Shown here piece by piece: positions 8,933-19,600 of a stretch of 64,000 nucleotides of DNA. The stretch is from Methanogenium organophilum. Lineage in GTDB: Archaea; Halobacteriota; Methanomicrobia; Methanomicrobiales; Methanomicrobiaceae. Every line of letters starts with the position of its first letter. Positions within the stretch are counted from its first letter, which is position 1. The stretch is from assembly GCF_026684035.1 (NCBI RefSeq), contig NZ_CP113361.1, positions 1,922,001-1,986,000 of the forward strand, written 5' to 3'. Position numbers and translations under genes: made by a program. The notes beneath the pieces are model-generated. The model worked only from the letters and a program-made list of their open reading frames with translations. It had not been told where the DNA came from and did not search any database.

Positions 8933-11479
8933 ATGATACTGAATGTTGAGAGTGCATATCCTGAGGACCGGGGCCTTGGGCGATGCAGACTGGACCCTGC
9001 AACGATGAATTCCCTGAGACTTGTACCAGGCGACCTGGTATGGCTCAACGGGTCGCGCAGGACTGTTGCAAAAGTCTGGCGAATGCTTGCTGATGACTGG
9101 GATCAGGGAAAGGTAAAAATTGATAATTTCACCCGTTCCAATGCTGGAGTGAGCAGTGGGGAGAAGATTGAGGTAACGAAAGTGGAGAGTGAAACTGAGG
9201 CGTCCCGTGTCATTCTTGCACCACCGGAAGACCTCTCAAATCAGCCTCCGATTAATTTCAATCAGGCAATGTTGCGTCTCTTAGGATATCCGGTAGCAAA
9301 AGGGGACACCGTCCCGGTGCTTGCCGGTCTTCCTTTTATGCAGCAGCAGCTCATTCCCTTCAGGCTTGTAACTGTTGAGCCGGAAGATGCGGTTATCATC
9401 ACCAAGGATACTGTCATTGAGTTCTCAGATAAACCGGTATCGGGTTTTGACGGGTCCCGTCAGATCAGCTATGAGGATGTCGGTGGACTGAAAAACGAGC
9501 TGAAGAATGTGCGGGAAACCATCGAACTGCCCATGCGCCACCCGGAACTGTTCCGGAAACTGGGTATCGAACCGCCAAAAGGAGTGCTTCTGTACGGGCC
9601 TCCCGGCACGGGAAAGACCCTCATTGCACGAGCCGTTGCAAATGAGAGCGGGGCGCATTTCATCTCAATTGCAGGCCCTGAAGTCCTTTCAAAATATTAT
9701 GGTGAGACAGAGCAGCGGCTCCGGGAGATCTTTGAAGAGGCGGAGTCCAATGCACCATCTGTAATTTTTATTGACGAACTTGATTCCATCGCTCCACACC
9801 GTGAGGAAGTGACGGGCGAGGTTGAACGTAGGATGGTGGCACAGCTTCTCACTATGATGGATGGACTTGAGGAGCGTGGACAGGTCCTTGTTATCGGAGC
9901 CACAAACCGGGTTGACGGCATCGACCCGGCGCTTCGGCGGCCCGGAAGGTTTGACCGTGAGATTGAGATTGGTGTTCCCGATGAAACTGGTCGTCTTGAG
10001 ATCCTGAAGATTCACACCTATGGCATGCCACTGGAAGGGGAGGTGCACAGGATCTATCTTGAGGAAACGCTTGATGAAATTCCTGAAGAATACCGGGAGG
10101 AGGCAGAAAAGCGGTATGAACTTACCGTTGAAGAGATCGAAAGTCAGCGGGAACGACTGATGCAGGACCTTGCGTCGCGCACAAACGGGTTCGTCGGTGC
10201 TGATCTGCAGTCGCTTGCACGGGAGGCGGCAATGCGTGCACTCCGTCGTTATCTGCCTGAAATCGATCTGGAGAAGGATGAAGTTCCTCCCGAGCTCCTG
10301 AAGAAGATGGAGGTGACATCCCGTGACTTTTCTGATGCACTCAGAGAGGTAAATCCCAGCGCAATGCGAGAGGTGCTCATAGAGGTGCCACATGTGACCT
10401 GGCATGACATCGGGGGGGCAGAACGTGAGATTGAGGAAGTCCGCGAGGCAGTTGAGTATCCACTCACGAAACCGGAACGGTTTCTGAATTTAGGTATAGA
10501 TCCACCGAACGGTGTACTTCTGTACGGTCCGCCCGGCACCGGAAAGACGCTTATTGCAAAGGCAGTGGCACATGAAAGCGGAGCGAATTTTATACCCGTA
10601 CGTGGGCCGCAACTGCTTTCAAAGTGGGTTGGTGAGAGCGAACGGGCGGTGCGTGAAATTTTCCGCAAGGCACGCCAGGTCGCCCCATCCATCATCTTTT
10701 TTGATGAACTGGATGCCATTGCTCCTGCCCGGTCCGGTCTGGACAGTCATGTGATCGAGAGTGTCGTCAACCAGATATTGACGGAATTTGACGGGCTGGA
10801 GGATATGACAGGGGTGGTGGTGATGGGGGCGACCAACCGACCGGATATCATTGATCCCGCCCTGATGCGTGCCGGAAGGTTTGATCGCCTTGTGGCAGTG
10901 CATGAGCCGGATGCAGACGGCCGCCTCCAGATTCTTTCGATTCATTCCAGGGGTATTCCTATTGAAAACTCAGCAGTAGAAATCCTGGTAAATGGGACTG
11001 CAGCCTATGATGAAGGGGGAATTGAGGCACTCTTCAGTGCTGCGGCCGATGCGCACCGGAAAGAGGGTAATAGAAAGGTGAAACTGACTGCAGATGATAT
11101 ATTGTCTACAGAAATCGCAGACACCAATGTAAGTGGTGAGGTCCTTTCCCCCGGACGGCGGCGACGCGCTGTTGCCCGTCTGATAGAAGAGCAGAGAATG
11201 GATGTTGAAGACCCCGAACGTGATGCTCTGCTCCGTGAAATCGCTGTGAAAGCAATAAATTACGTGGGCTCGGACCTGGATCTGCTTTGTCGTGAAGCGG
11301 CGATGTTTGCAATGCGGGACGGTGCTGCGGCAGTGGGAATATCGCACTTTGAGAAGGCGTTTCTGAAGGTTCGTCCTATGATGAATGAGCGTGTTCGTGA
11401 ACAGTATGACCGTATTCAGCAATACTTCAAAGGCGGACTCCCCCAGCAGATGCAGGTACACCTACCTGAATACCAATAG
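8933..11479 (+). CDS. CDC48/VCP-family AAA ATPase with two insertions
   Basis: An 848-residue archaeal CDC48-type unfoldase. The N-domain (1-165) has the double-psi and four-strand lobes. D1 has Walker A GPPGTGKT (222-229), Walker B VIFIDE (277-282) and an arginine-finger region [11 protein letters not shown]2 has Walker A at 532-539 and Walker B IIFFDE (587-592). These proteins form hexamers that unfold substrates, often feeding the proteasome. It is longer than the usual 740-810 residues because both C-terminal lids carry extra sequence: about 40 charged residues at 372-412 in D1 and about 90 at 680-770 in D2, in equivalent places. A TTG at 8927 is a possible earlier start, but the ATG at 8933 is better spaced from GGTAGGTGA. 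Confidence 0.93.
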   Translation: MILNVESAYPEDRGLGRCRLDPATMNSLRLVPGDLVWLNGSRRTVAKVWRMLADDWDQGKVKIDNFTRSNAGVSSGEKIEVTKVESETEASRVILAPPEDLSNQPPINFNQAMLRLLGYPVAKGDTVPVLAGLPFMQQQLIPFRLVTVEPEDAVIITKDTVIEFSDKPVSGFDGSRQISYEDVGGLKNELKNVRETIELPMRHPELFRKLGIEPPKGVLLYGPPGTGKTLIARAVANESGAHFISIAGPEVLSKYYGETEQRLREIFEEAESNAPSVIFIDELDSIAPHREEVTGEVERRMVAQLLTMMDGLEERGQVLVIGATNRVDGIDPALRRPGRFDREIEIGVPDETGRLEILKIHTYGMPLEGEVHRIYLEETLDEIPEEYREEAEKRYELTVEEIESQRERLMQDLASRTNGFVGADLQSLAREAAMRALRRYLPEIDLEKDEVPPELLKKMEVTSRDFSDALREVNPSAMREVLIEVPHVTWHDIGGAEREIEEVREAVEYPLTKPERFLNLGIDPPNGVLLYGPPGTGKTLIAKAVAHESGANFIPVRGPQLLSKWVGESERAVREIFRKARQVAPSIIFFDELDAIAPARSGLDSHVIESVVNQILTEFDGLEDMTGVVVMGATNRPDIIDPALMRAGRFDRLVAVHEPDADGRLQILSIHSRGIPIENSAVEILVNGTAAYDEGGIEALFSAAADAHRKEGNRKVKLTADDILSTEIADTNVSGEVLSPGRRRRAVARLIEEQRMDVEDPERDALLREIAVKAINYVGSDLDLLCREAAMFAMRDGAAAVGISHFEKAFLKVRPMMNERVREQYDRIQQYFKGGLPQQMQVHLPEYQ

Positions 11480-11496
11480 TTTTCCTTTTCTTGGGG

Positions 11497-11519
11497 CATG
11501 GCATATTTTTGATGCCATG
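11497..11519. terminator. Hairpin after the CDC48-like gene
   Basis: Inverted repeat CATGGCAT / ATGCCATG (11497-11504 and 11512-11519) with a 7-nt T-rich loop, 17 bp after the stop codon. It could end the transcript or stabilise its 3' end. No long T run follows. Confidence 0.4.
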
Positions 11520-11633
11520 TCTGATTGTAGAAAAACGGCTGGAACAATCTGTGCCACGTTTGTTTTTAAGACCAGAATAATTATCCTTTAATGTATACAA
11601 CAATACACTGTAGTTCATCTGAGGTTTTTGTGA

Positions 11634-13157
11634 ATGCCAAACTGTACCACCTTTCTTGATGTCAATGCCCGTTTTGGAGACAAACCTGCCCTTATTCACC
11701 CTGCATCGGGGTCTGAATACAGTTACCGTCAGCTTCTGGAACGGGTATGTAGACAATCATCCTGCCTAATTGCCCATGGAATTGTTGCCGGTGACCGTGT
11801 AGGAATTTACCTCCCTGCATCACCTGAATATCTCTTCTGGTACTTTGCAATCTGGCGAATGGGTGGTGTGGCTGTCCCGCTCAATAATGTGCTCAGGGCT
11901 GATGAGGTGGCATCGCTGATGGAAGATTCTGGCTCCGTGTGTATGATTACTGATTCTGGCGGGTCTATAGAGGTTGAGTCTCTGGTTAGAGATGGCAGGA
12001 TCACAGCTGAAGTTATTGTAACCGACACTCGCTCATTTGAAGAAGAATGCCGCTCTGTTCCGTTAATCTCACGTGCCTGTAATTGCAGACCGGATGATCT
12101 CTGTCAGCTTCAGTACACATCCGGTACCACCGGAAAACAGAAGGGGGCAATGCTCACGCATGCAAACTGGATGGCAGCGATGGACAATGAACGTGAAGTA
12201 CTTCGGTACCGCGAAGATGACGTATATCTTGGCATCTATCCGATGGCCCATGTCGGGGTGTCCTGGGGGATTTCAGCTCTGCGTGCCGGTGCAACCTGGG
12301 TTGTTATGGATCGTTTCTCCCTGGATGAGTATGTTCGCCTTACAGAGACATATCATGCCACTGTTGTTGCAGGGATGCCGCCTGTCATTCATTCCCTTCT
12401 TCGGACTCCTCCGGGGACAGAGGAACGAATGTGTTCAGCACGGGAAATGATAAGCGGTGGCGGGCCCCTCCATCCAAGCATATGGAAGGAGTTTTTTTCA
12501 CGGTTTGAGATTCCGGTAGTTAATGCCTACGGTCTTTCCGAGACCATTGTGGTGGGTACCGGGACTGCTATCCGTCCGGAAGATTATGAGTCTGCAGATG
12601 AATTTAGGAGTGTGGGCATGCCGGTAGGATATACCGAAGTGAAGATCGTTAATACTGAGGACCCGGATACTGAATGTGATGTGGGAGAGGTTGGCGAGAT
12701 TGCACTGAGAGGGCCTGCGATTGCCTCCGGATATTGGGGGATGGAAGAGGAGACGCAGGCAGTCTTCCTTCCGGATGGATGGTTTTTAACAGGAGATATT
12801 GGATATCTTTCTGAATCAGGTATGCTTGCTATAACGGACCGGAAGAAGGACATGATTGTGATGTCGGGCTGGAAGATTTATCCCACCGAGGTTGAGAAGG
12901 CACTCATCAACCATCCTTTGGTTGATGATGTTGCAGTCTTTGGGGTGCCGGACGTTCATCGAGGAGAGATTCCGTATGCAGCAGTGGTACTCGTACCTGG
13001 TGCCACTCTCACGCTCGCTGAACTACAGGAATATGCCCGTGAATATCTGGCAGGCTACAAAGTGCCAAGAGAGATGGTTATCGTAGAGGAACTCCCTCGT
13101 GTTGGGGGATGGAAACTGCTGCGTCGGGAACTCCGGGAAAAATATGGTCCCGATTGA
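11634..13157 (+). CDS. AMP-forming acyl-CoA synthetase-like ligase
   Basis: A 507-residue member of the ANL (acyl-CoA synthetase, NRPS adenylation, luciferase) superfamily. The phosphate-binding loop YTSGTTGKQKG is at 161-171, followed by NAYGLSET, the hinge-region LTGDIGYL and DRKKDMIVMSGWKIYP, and the C-terminal catalytic Lys in the GGWKLLRREL segment. These enzymes activate a carboxylic acid as acyl-adenylate and then normally transfer it to CoA. The substrate cannot be read from the sequence; medium or long-chain fatty acid, or an aromatic acid, are all possible. It stands 154 bp downstream of the CDC48 gene with its own upstream region, and GAGG lies about 10 nt before the ATG. Confidence 0.85.
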   Translation: MPNCTTFLDVNARFGDKPALIHPASGSEYSYRQLLERVCRQSSCLIAHGIVAGDRVGIYLPASPEYLFWYFAIWRMGGVAVPLNNVLRADEVASLMEDSGSVCMITDSGGSIEVESLVRDGRITAEVIVTDTRSFEEECRSVPLISRACNCRPDDLCQLQYTSGTTGKQKGAMLTHANWMAAMDNEREVLRYREDDVYLGIYPMAHVGVSWGISALRAGATWVVMDRFSLDEYVRLTETYHATVVAGMPPVIHSLLRTPPGTEERMCSAREMISGGGPLHPSIWKEFFSRFEIPVVNAYGLSETIVVGTGTAIRPEDYESADEFRSVGMPVGYTEVKIVNTEDPDTECDVGEVGEIALRGPAIASGYWGMEEETQAVFLPDGWFLTGDIGYLSESGMLAITDRKKDMIVMSGWKIYPTEVEKALINHPLVDDVAVFGVPDVHRGEIPYAAVVLVPGATLTLAELQEYAREYLAGYKVPREMVIVEELPRVGGWKLLRRELREKYGPD

Positions 13158-13239
13158 ATGAATATTTCCTTTTGGAACTGAGAGATGGTCGTGCTCTTAT
13201 AGCATAATTTAATATTTTTGAATCTCCATTGTTTTGAAA

Positions 13240-13866
13240 ATGCCTGTAGATATTGAAGAGGTTGAAATCACTGATCATAAAAAGGTATCAACAGGTATCA
13301 TTGGTCTTGATTATCAATTGGGGGGTGGATTTCCTGAGGGTTGTGTTGTTGTCATTCAGGGGTCCCCGATTTCAGGAATTGAAAAGATTGCGGAACAGTT
13401 CTGGAAAGCAGATGTTGAGACGACTGGTAGCGATGATAGTTGGTACCTGATATCAGACGGTAGTCCATCTGATGGTATGACACCGGTAAAGCCGGAAGAG
13501 ATGGCTGATACCATAGCAAAGTCTCAGGGGAAACGGTATGTGATTGATTCCCTTTCGAGTTTGATTCGCAAAGAGGGTGTTGATGCGGCAATTTCAATTA
13601 TTAAAAACATCGGGTGGCCGATAACACAGGAGGGAGGGAATATCCTGCTTCTGCTCTATGACGGTGTTCATATACCGGAGGATGAGATTGCTGTTATCCG
13701 GTATGCGGATGTTTATATTCACCTTGTCGAAGAACGTCATGGGAATGAAATTGAACGAAAAATGGAGATTGGAAAGCTTAAAGGTGCAAATGTTCCAAAC
13801 CGACTTTTTCCTTATAACATTACGGAAGAAGGAATTGATTTATCAACAACGGCACGCGTTGTCTGA
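13240..13866 (+). CDS. KaiC/RecA-like protein with degenerate P-loop
   Basis: A 208-residue RecA-fold protein related to archaeal KaiC-like and RadA-like ATPases. It starts with the family pattern STGIIGLDYQLGGGFPEGC, but the P-loop reads GSPISGIEK (41-49), lacking the Lys-Thr/Ser pair needed for phosphate and magnesium binding. The Walker-B-like strand RYVIDSLSSL is kept. It therefore probably does not hydrolyse ATP and may be a regulatory or partner subunit. The start is the ATG at 13240; a TTG two codons earlier is possible. No partner ATPase is adjacent. The neighbours are the ligase gene upstream and the convergent metE gene 9 bp downstream. Confidence 0.78.
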   Translation: MPVDIEEVEITDHKKVSTGIIGLDYQLGGGFPEGCVVVIQGSPISGIEKIAEQFWKADVETTGSDDSWYLISDGSPSDGMTPVKPEEMADTIAKSQGKRYVIDSLSSLIRKEGVDAAISIIKNIGWPITQEGGNILLLLYDGVHIPEDEIAVIRYADVYIHLVEERHGNEIERKMEIGKLKGANVPNRLFPYNITEEGIDLSTTARVV

Positions 13867-13875
13867 ATAAATAAA

Positions 13876-14772
13876 TCACAGTTCCTGCCTGCATTGATCT
13901 GCAGCAAGGACCATATTCTCCAGTTTTTTGAATGCGCCTTCCCGGGAATGCATACGCAGGCCACAGTCGGGGTCAATAAGCATTGATTCAGCACCGAAGA
14001 TGTCAATACCTTTTGTAATACGTTCTGCGATGACTTCCACACTCTCGACTTCCTTGTCTGCTGAGTCTACACACCCGAAACCAATTTTCCTTCCTTTAAG
14101 ATCTGAACGGGACAGAACTTCCAGGTTGTCAGGGTTGTTTGCGAATTCAAAGTCAAGGATATCAACCGGAAACCGGAGAATTTCATCGATGCATCCTCTG
14201 ACATTTCCACAGACATGCATGCAGGACGGAATGGTCACTTTATCGACGATAATACTCACCGCTTCGTGTGCAACGCTCAAATCCGCGGTCCCGGTGGAAA
14301 GAATGGGTTCATCCATCTGAAGTATGGTGACTCCTGCATCGGCGAGATACCGTGCTTCCTGTGCAAGCGCCTGTGCCAAGTCAGGAATCAATTCATTTCT
14401 GTCCCGGTATACCGGTGTTTTCAGTGCCAGTCCATGGGCGAGGGTAGACGGGCCCGTGAGAATGCCTTTCACCGACGGATGACGTGATAAAGCATATTTT
14501 ACCCCCGGCAGGGTGATTGGTTTGCCTGCCGGATGAATCTGTCCGGTGACATCCTGGCCCTTCACCCCTGGCAGGAAGTCTGCAATCAGTGCAATCATAT
14601 CCCTGCCGACCTGCCCGTCTGAGATGATATCAATTCCTGCGGAGATCTGGTCGGACACCGCAATCTCACGAGCCGGTTTAAGCGGGTCCAGAAGTGCCCG
14701 GAGGCCCCCCGACCCGACTACTGCAGGATAACTCCCGACAACCGTGGTCGGGAGCGTTTTTTCAGATATCAT
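13876..14772 (-). CDS. metE: Core MetE-type methionine synthase
   Basis: A 298-residue protein matching only the C-terminal catalytic half of cobalamin-independent methionine synthase. The zinc ligands are visible as His186 and Cys188 (MHVCGN), Glu209 (DFEFA) and Cys270 (DPDCGL), with the same spacing as the last three ligands in the long bacterial enzyme. Short archaeal MetE proteins lack the folate-binding half. The Methanothermobacter homologue uses methylcobalamin or a corrinoid protein rather than methyl-tetrahydrofolate, so the methyl donor here is likely a methylated corrinoid protein. Its ATG overlaps the aspS stop by 4 bp (ATGA), so the two are translationally coupled. Confidence 0.88.
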   Translation of the reverse strand: MISEKTLPTTVVGSYPAVVGSGGLRALLDPLKPAREIAVSDQISAGIDIISDGQVGRDMIALIADFLPGVKGQDVTGQIHPAGKPITLPGVKYALSRHPSVKGILTGPSTLAHGLALKTPVYRDRNELIPDLAQALAQEARYLADAGVTILQMDEPILSTGTADLSVAHEAVSIIVDKVTIPSCMHVCGNVRGCIDEILRFPVDILDFEFANNPDNLEVLSRSDLKGRKIGFGCVDSADKEVESVEVIAERITKGIDIFGAESMLIDPDCGLRMHSREGAFKKLENMVLAADQCRQEL

Positions 14773-16058
14773 GGAGTTACGCGGTGGCGGTCACGTGGGA
14801 AGAGGACCGCTTCCCTGATATTTGGCAGGTCCAGCATTGTCATGATGAGGCGCTCCATCCCAAGGCCCCAGCCTGCATGGGGAGGCATACCATATCTGAA
14901 TGGCTGGAGATAAAATGAGAAACTCTCCGGAGAGAGGCCTTTGGCTGCAATCTGGGTAGTAAGAAGGTCATGTTCGTGGATACGCTGTGCTCCGCTTGAG
15001 AGTTCCATTCTCGGGTGCATCAGGTCAAAGGCCTTGCATATTGACGGTTCGTCCTCGTAGGGCATGGCGTAGTAGGGTTTTATCTCCGTCGGCCAGTCGG
15101 TGATGAAGTAGTGCTCTCCCATCTCTTCTCCGATTGCCCGCTCAGCGGCGGTTGAGAGATCATCTCCATAACCAATCTCCTCTTCAATGGAGAGTGCTGC
15201 AATATCAATGGCCTCAGCATAGGTTATGCGTGGGAATGGAGTATTTGGGATTTCAAATTCCGCCCCGAGAGCTTCCAGTGCCGGTCCGCACGATTCTGCA
15301 ACAGAGGTATATGCACGCACAATTACCCGTTCCAGAAGGTCCATCACATCGTTGTGGTCTGCAAATGAGATCTCCACGTCAATGGATGTGGCTTCATTCA
15401 GGTGGCGGGTGGTATTATGTTCCTCTGCCCGGAATATCGGGGCAATCTCATAGACTTTTTCAAACCCTGCAGCCATCATCATCTGCTTGTAGAGCTGAGG
15501 ACTCTGGTTCAAAAATGCCTCTTTTTCAAAATATGCAAGTGGGAAGAGTTCTGTTCCGCCCTCTGTTGCCGCTGCAACAATCTTGGACGTGGTGATGTTC
15601 GTGAATCCTTCTTCATAGAAAAGGTTGCTGATTGCGTGGGTAACAGCGCTTCTAATCTGGAAAATTGCTGCAACACGGGGGCGGCGGGCATCCAGGTAGC
15701 GGTTGTCAAGGCGTGTGTCAATTTCAGCCGGGACTTTCTCGGATACATCAAGCGGCAGCGGACTCTCTGCGCGTGATATGATCTCAAATGTCTCAGGAAT
15801 CAGTTCGCGGCCGCCCGGCGCTTTTTCTGTTGCTTTCACAGTGCCTGTGACACGGACGACAGACTCACGTGATGCCTCTTTGGCTGCAGCAATAACCGCT
15901 TCCGGAGCCTTCTTTTTTACAATCGTCACCTGAAGAAACCCAGTTCTGTCACGAAGGATATAAAATGCCAGACCTCCGAGGTCACGGACTTCATTGATCC
16001 ATCCGATAACAACTGCTCGTTCACTTTCCGGTGTTACATCTGTTATAGGTATTCTCAT
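14769..16058 (-). CDS. aspS: Aspartyl-tRNA synthetase, archaeal type
   Basis: A 429-residue class IIb synthetase that charges tRNA-Asp, and possibly tRNA-Asn. The N-terminal OB-fold (about 1-105) includes [19 protein letters not shown]. The catalytic domain shows motif 2 around [14 protein letters not shown] and motif 3 [11 protein letters not shown]. The length and lack of the bacterial GAD insertion mark the archaeal/eukaryotic form. Whether it is discriminating cannot be settled here; that depends on anticodon-binding residues and on whether the genome has asnS or gatCAB. The ATG at 16058 is preferred over a TTG two codons earlier. It is first in an operon with metE. Confidence 0.95.
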   Translation of the reverse strand: MRIPITDVTPESERAVVIGWINEVRDLGGLAFYILRDRTGFLQVTIVKKKAPEAVIAAAKEASRESVVRVTGTVKATEKAPGGRELIPETFEIISRAESPLPLDVSEKVPAEIDTRLDNRYLDARRPRVAAIFQIRSAVTHAISNLFYEEGFTNITTSKIVAAATEGGTELFPLAYFEKEAFLNQSPQLYKQMMMAAGFEKVYEIAPIFRAEEHNTTRHLNEATSIDVEISFADHNDVMDLLERVIVRAYTSVAESCGPALEALGAEFEIPNTPFPRITYAEAIDIAALSIEEEIGYGDDLSTAAERAIGEEMGEHYFITDWPTEIKPYYAMPYEDEPSICKAFDLMHPRMELSSGAQRIHEHDLLTTQIAAKGLSPESFSFYLQPFRYGMPPHAGWGLGMERLIMTMLDLPNIREAVLFPRDRHRVTP

Positions 16059-16183
16059 GGACAAATCTGGTATACTATCTGTCCTTAAAGAGTAAGTTAT
16101 TTTTCTCCTGCCCGTGCCGCTGTGTCATTCAGCAATACAAAGATTAATCTCTCCTCTATGAAAGAAATCCATTGATAGAAGAG

Positions 16184-16636
16184 ATGTTTTCCACAATTCT
16201 TGTTGCAACGGATGGTTCTTCCGAGTCTTTGAATGCAGTGCATGCTGCAGCAGAGGAAGCACTGAGACATGATGCTCGTCTGCATGTGATTTGTGTCACA
16301 AATCCGGGTGCATTGGAGTCGATGGTTGTCAGTCCACAACCGGATGCTATTGATGTAAATTATGAACTGATCACTGAATATCTGGCTGAAGAGGCAAAAA
16401 AAGCGCTTGGTGATGCAGAGAAAGAAGCAGAGAATGTTGGTGTCTCTGTGACATTGCACCCGGTATGGGGAGACCCCCGGCAAGAGATACTCCGGTGCGC
16501 TGAGGAAGTCGGTGCAGACTGTATTGTGCTGGGTTCCACCGGAAAGACGGGTCTTGAGGCACTTCTGCTGGGTAGCGTAAGTTCTGCAGTTGTGACGCAT
16601 GCCCGGACAAATACCTTGGTTGTGCGGTTAAAATGA
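16184..16636 (+). CDS. Universal stress protein, UspA family
   Basis: A 150-residue UspA-fold protein, starting MFSTILVATDGSSES and ending with the ATP-binding signature GSTGKTGLEALLLGSVSSAVV. The Gly-2x-Gly-9x-Gly-Ser pattern suggests an ATP-binding Usp. A TTG at 16172 would add four residues, but the ATG fits the family start better. The large HEAT-repeat gene follows after 14 bp, which suggests co-transcription and perhaps a shared stress role. It is divergent from aspS. Confidence 0.88.
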   Translation: MFSTILVATDGSSESLNAVHAAAEEALRHDARLHVICVTNPGALESMVVSPQPDAIDVNYELITEYLAEEAKKALGDAEKEAENVGVSVTLHPVWGDPRQEILRCAEEVGADCIVLGSTGKTGLEALLLGSVSSAVVTHARTNTLVVRLK

Positions 16637-16650
16637 AGGAATAACATAAT

Positions 16651-19600
16651 ATGGGTTTTTTCAGGCGGTCCGAACCCACACTGGAGCAGTGTATTGAGAG
16701 TCGTGAGTATCAATGCATTGTCCGATATTTTCTAAAAGGAATTGGGGGCGATGCTGCAACGGCCCTTCGTGCTCTTTTGATACTGTCTGAGAGGGACCCG
16801 CAATCGGTTGCAGATGTGCTTGACAGTCTGAGTGCTGGTGATATGAAGAATGCTGCACTGGGAATTGTGCAATCCGGGGGGCCAGACCATCCGGCTGTTT
16901 TTGCGTTGGCGAGACATGTCGGCCCCGAGATGGGGCGCGCTCTTGGTCGGGCCGCTATCAGATGCGGTGATGATGCATTTGACGCAATCGTGACCGGTAC
17001 AGGCAGTCAAGATCGAAACACAAGGCTTGGGGCAATTTTTCTGCTTGGATATATTGGGAAAGCGGGAATTCCGGTGTTAAAAGAGAAATTGTATCACACA
17101 GATGGGGAAGAACAGCGTACAGCAGCAACCTGTCTTCGAAGTCTTGACTGGGCACCGGAAAAACCTGAAGAAAAACCTGTTTTCTTCTATTTATGTGAGG
17201 ATTGGAATGAGCTTCTACTGCTAAAAGAACATTCTCTGCCTCTTCTCTTCTCCCTTGTGAAAGAGAATGATCCGGATCTCAAAAGGCATGCTATACAGAC
17301 TTTAGGAGAAATAGGAGACAGACGTGCAATATCTGTCATTCTGCCGTGTGTGGATGACCGTGATCCCGAAGTTCGTATTGCCGCAGTATCTGCAATTGCC
17401 CGGTTTGACTCTCCGGATACTGAACGGCTTCTGGTCAACGCCCTGAACCACAATGATTCACAAATTCGTATTGAGGCTGCACATGCATTAAAACGGAAAG
17501 GCTGGATCCCGAAGACACGCAATGAACAAATCCGCTCTACTATCGCTGGTGGAAACTGGGATGCCGTTAAGGGGTTCGGTGGAATGGTCGTTCCCGATCT
17601 CATCCGGGTTGTGCGTACCGGAGATAATGAATGGCAGGGCGCAGTACATGCCCTAACAGAACTGGGTCCTGCTGCAGTACAGGAGCTTAAAGGCATTCTC
17701 CCTTCCCTCCCGGAGTCACAGCAAAAAACGATTATTAGTATCTTTAGGAAATCTGAAGAAAAACATCGTTTACGGCGTGAAAATATCCATATATTATATC
17801 ATGCAGACGGTGAAGAGCAGCGTAATGCGGCCAGATTCCTGCACCATCTTGGCTGGACTCCGAAAAACCCTGATGAAAAACCGATGTTTTTCTTTTTGTG
17901 TGGCGACTGGGATGAGCTTATTGGGCTAAAAGAAAAGGGGCTCTCCCTTCTATTATCTCTGTTGAAAAAGGATGACCCTGCACAGAGAAAGCATGCCCTA
18001 CAGGCGCTGGGTGAAATAGGTGATAGTCGGGCAGTGCCTGCTATTCTGTCTCATGTGGATGACCGTGACCCGGAAGTCCGTATTGCCGCTGTCTCTGCAC
18101 TTGCGTGCTATGATACTTTTGAAACAGAGCAGCTTCTGGTGCGTGCTCTGCAACATGATGATTCTCAAGTCCGTATTGATGTGGCACATGCACTTAGACG
18201 AAAAGGATGGGCTCCCCGGACACAGGGAGACCAAATGCGTTATACCATTGCCCGCGGAAATTGGGATGCAGTCATAAAGCTCGGTGTTCCGGTCATTCCG
18301 GATCTCATTCGTATTGTGAGTACTGAGGATAATGAATGGCCGGGTGCAGTATATGCCCTGGCAGAACTGGGTCCTGATGCAGCACATGAACTGCAGATGA
18401 TTCTTCCGTCACTCCCTAAATCGCAGCAAAAAGCTATTGTCAGTGTCTTTAGGAAATCTGAGGAAAAACATCGTTTACGGCGTGAAAACATTCAGAAATT
18501 ATATCATGCAGACGGTGAAGAGCAGCGCAATGCAGCCAGATTTCTGCACAATCTTGGCTGGACTCCGGAAAACCCTGATGAAAAACCGATGTTTTTCTTC
18601 TTATCTGATGACTGGGACGAACTTATCGGACTGAAAGAACGTGCGCTCCCCTTTTTGCTCTCTCTGGTAAAGAGGGATGACCCTGCTCAGAGAAGGCGCG
18701 CCCTACTTGCGCTGGGCGAAATAGGTGATAGTCGGGCAGTGCCTGCTATTCTGCCGTGTGTGGATGACCGTGACCCGGAAGTCCGTATTGCCGCTGTCTC
18801 TGCACTTATGCACTTTGATACCGCGGATTCACTACAGCGTCTGGAAAAAGCACTGGGGCATGCGGATTCACAGGTTCGTATTGATGCGGCGCATGCACTG
18901 AAACGACATGGATGGACTCCCCGTACACGGGGGGATCAAATACGGTATACCATTGCCCGCGGAAACTGGGATGCAGTCATAAAGCTCGGTGTTCCGGTCA
19001 TTCCGGATCTCATCAGGATTGTGCGTACCGGGGATAATGAGTGGCCGGGCGCAGTATATGCTCTTGCGGGACTGGGTTCTGATGCATCACAGGAACTGGA
19101 GAATATTCTCCCCCCCCTCCCTGAATCTCGGCAAAAGGAGATTGTTAGTCTCTTTAGGAAATCTGAAGAAAAACACCGTTTAAGACGTGAACAGAATCAA
19201 AAAATGCAGGAGGCTGAGAAGGAGATGATTCCGGCGACAGAAGAGGTCAAAGGTCCCTCCGAATCTGAAATGCGGGAAACCCAGAAACGGGTGCTTGAAG
19301 GGTTTAAATGGCTCAGACTGCAGAAGATTGCAACGGAGCAGATCTATGCAATTATCAAAGAGGGAGTGGAAGTCCACAATATCTCCTTTGAGATGGCGGT
19401 TGCTGCTTTGTCTTCGAGGGATGAAGCTATCCGCGCTGCTGCAATTGACGTGCTTTCCATGAAAGGTGAACGTGCCTATTCGTATATCATGAAGGCTGCC
19501 TATGACAGAAGTCAGATTGTGCGGACCGCAGTTGCAGATGCCCTCGGGTCTATCGGACAACCATCGATGATAAAGATGCTTTCTCTGCTTTCGAAGGATC

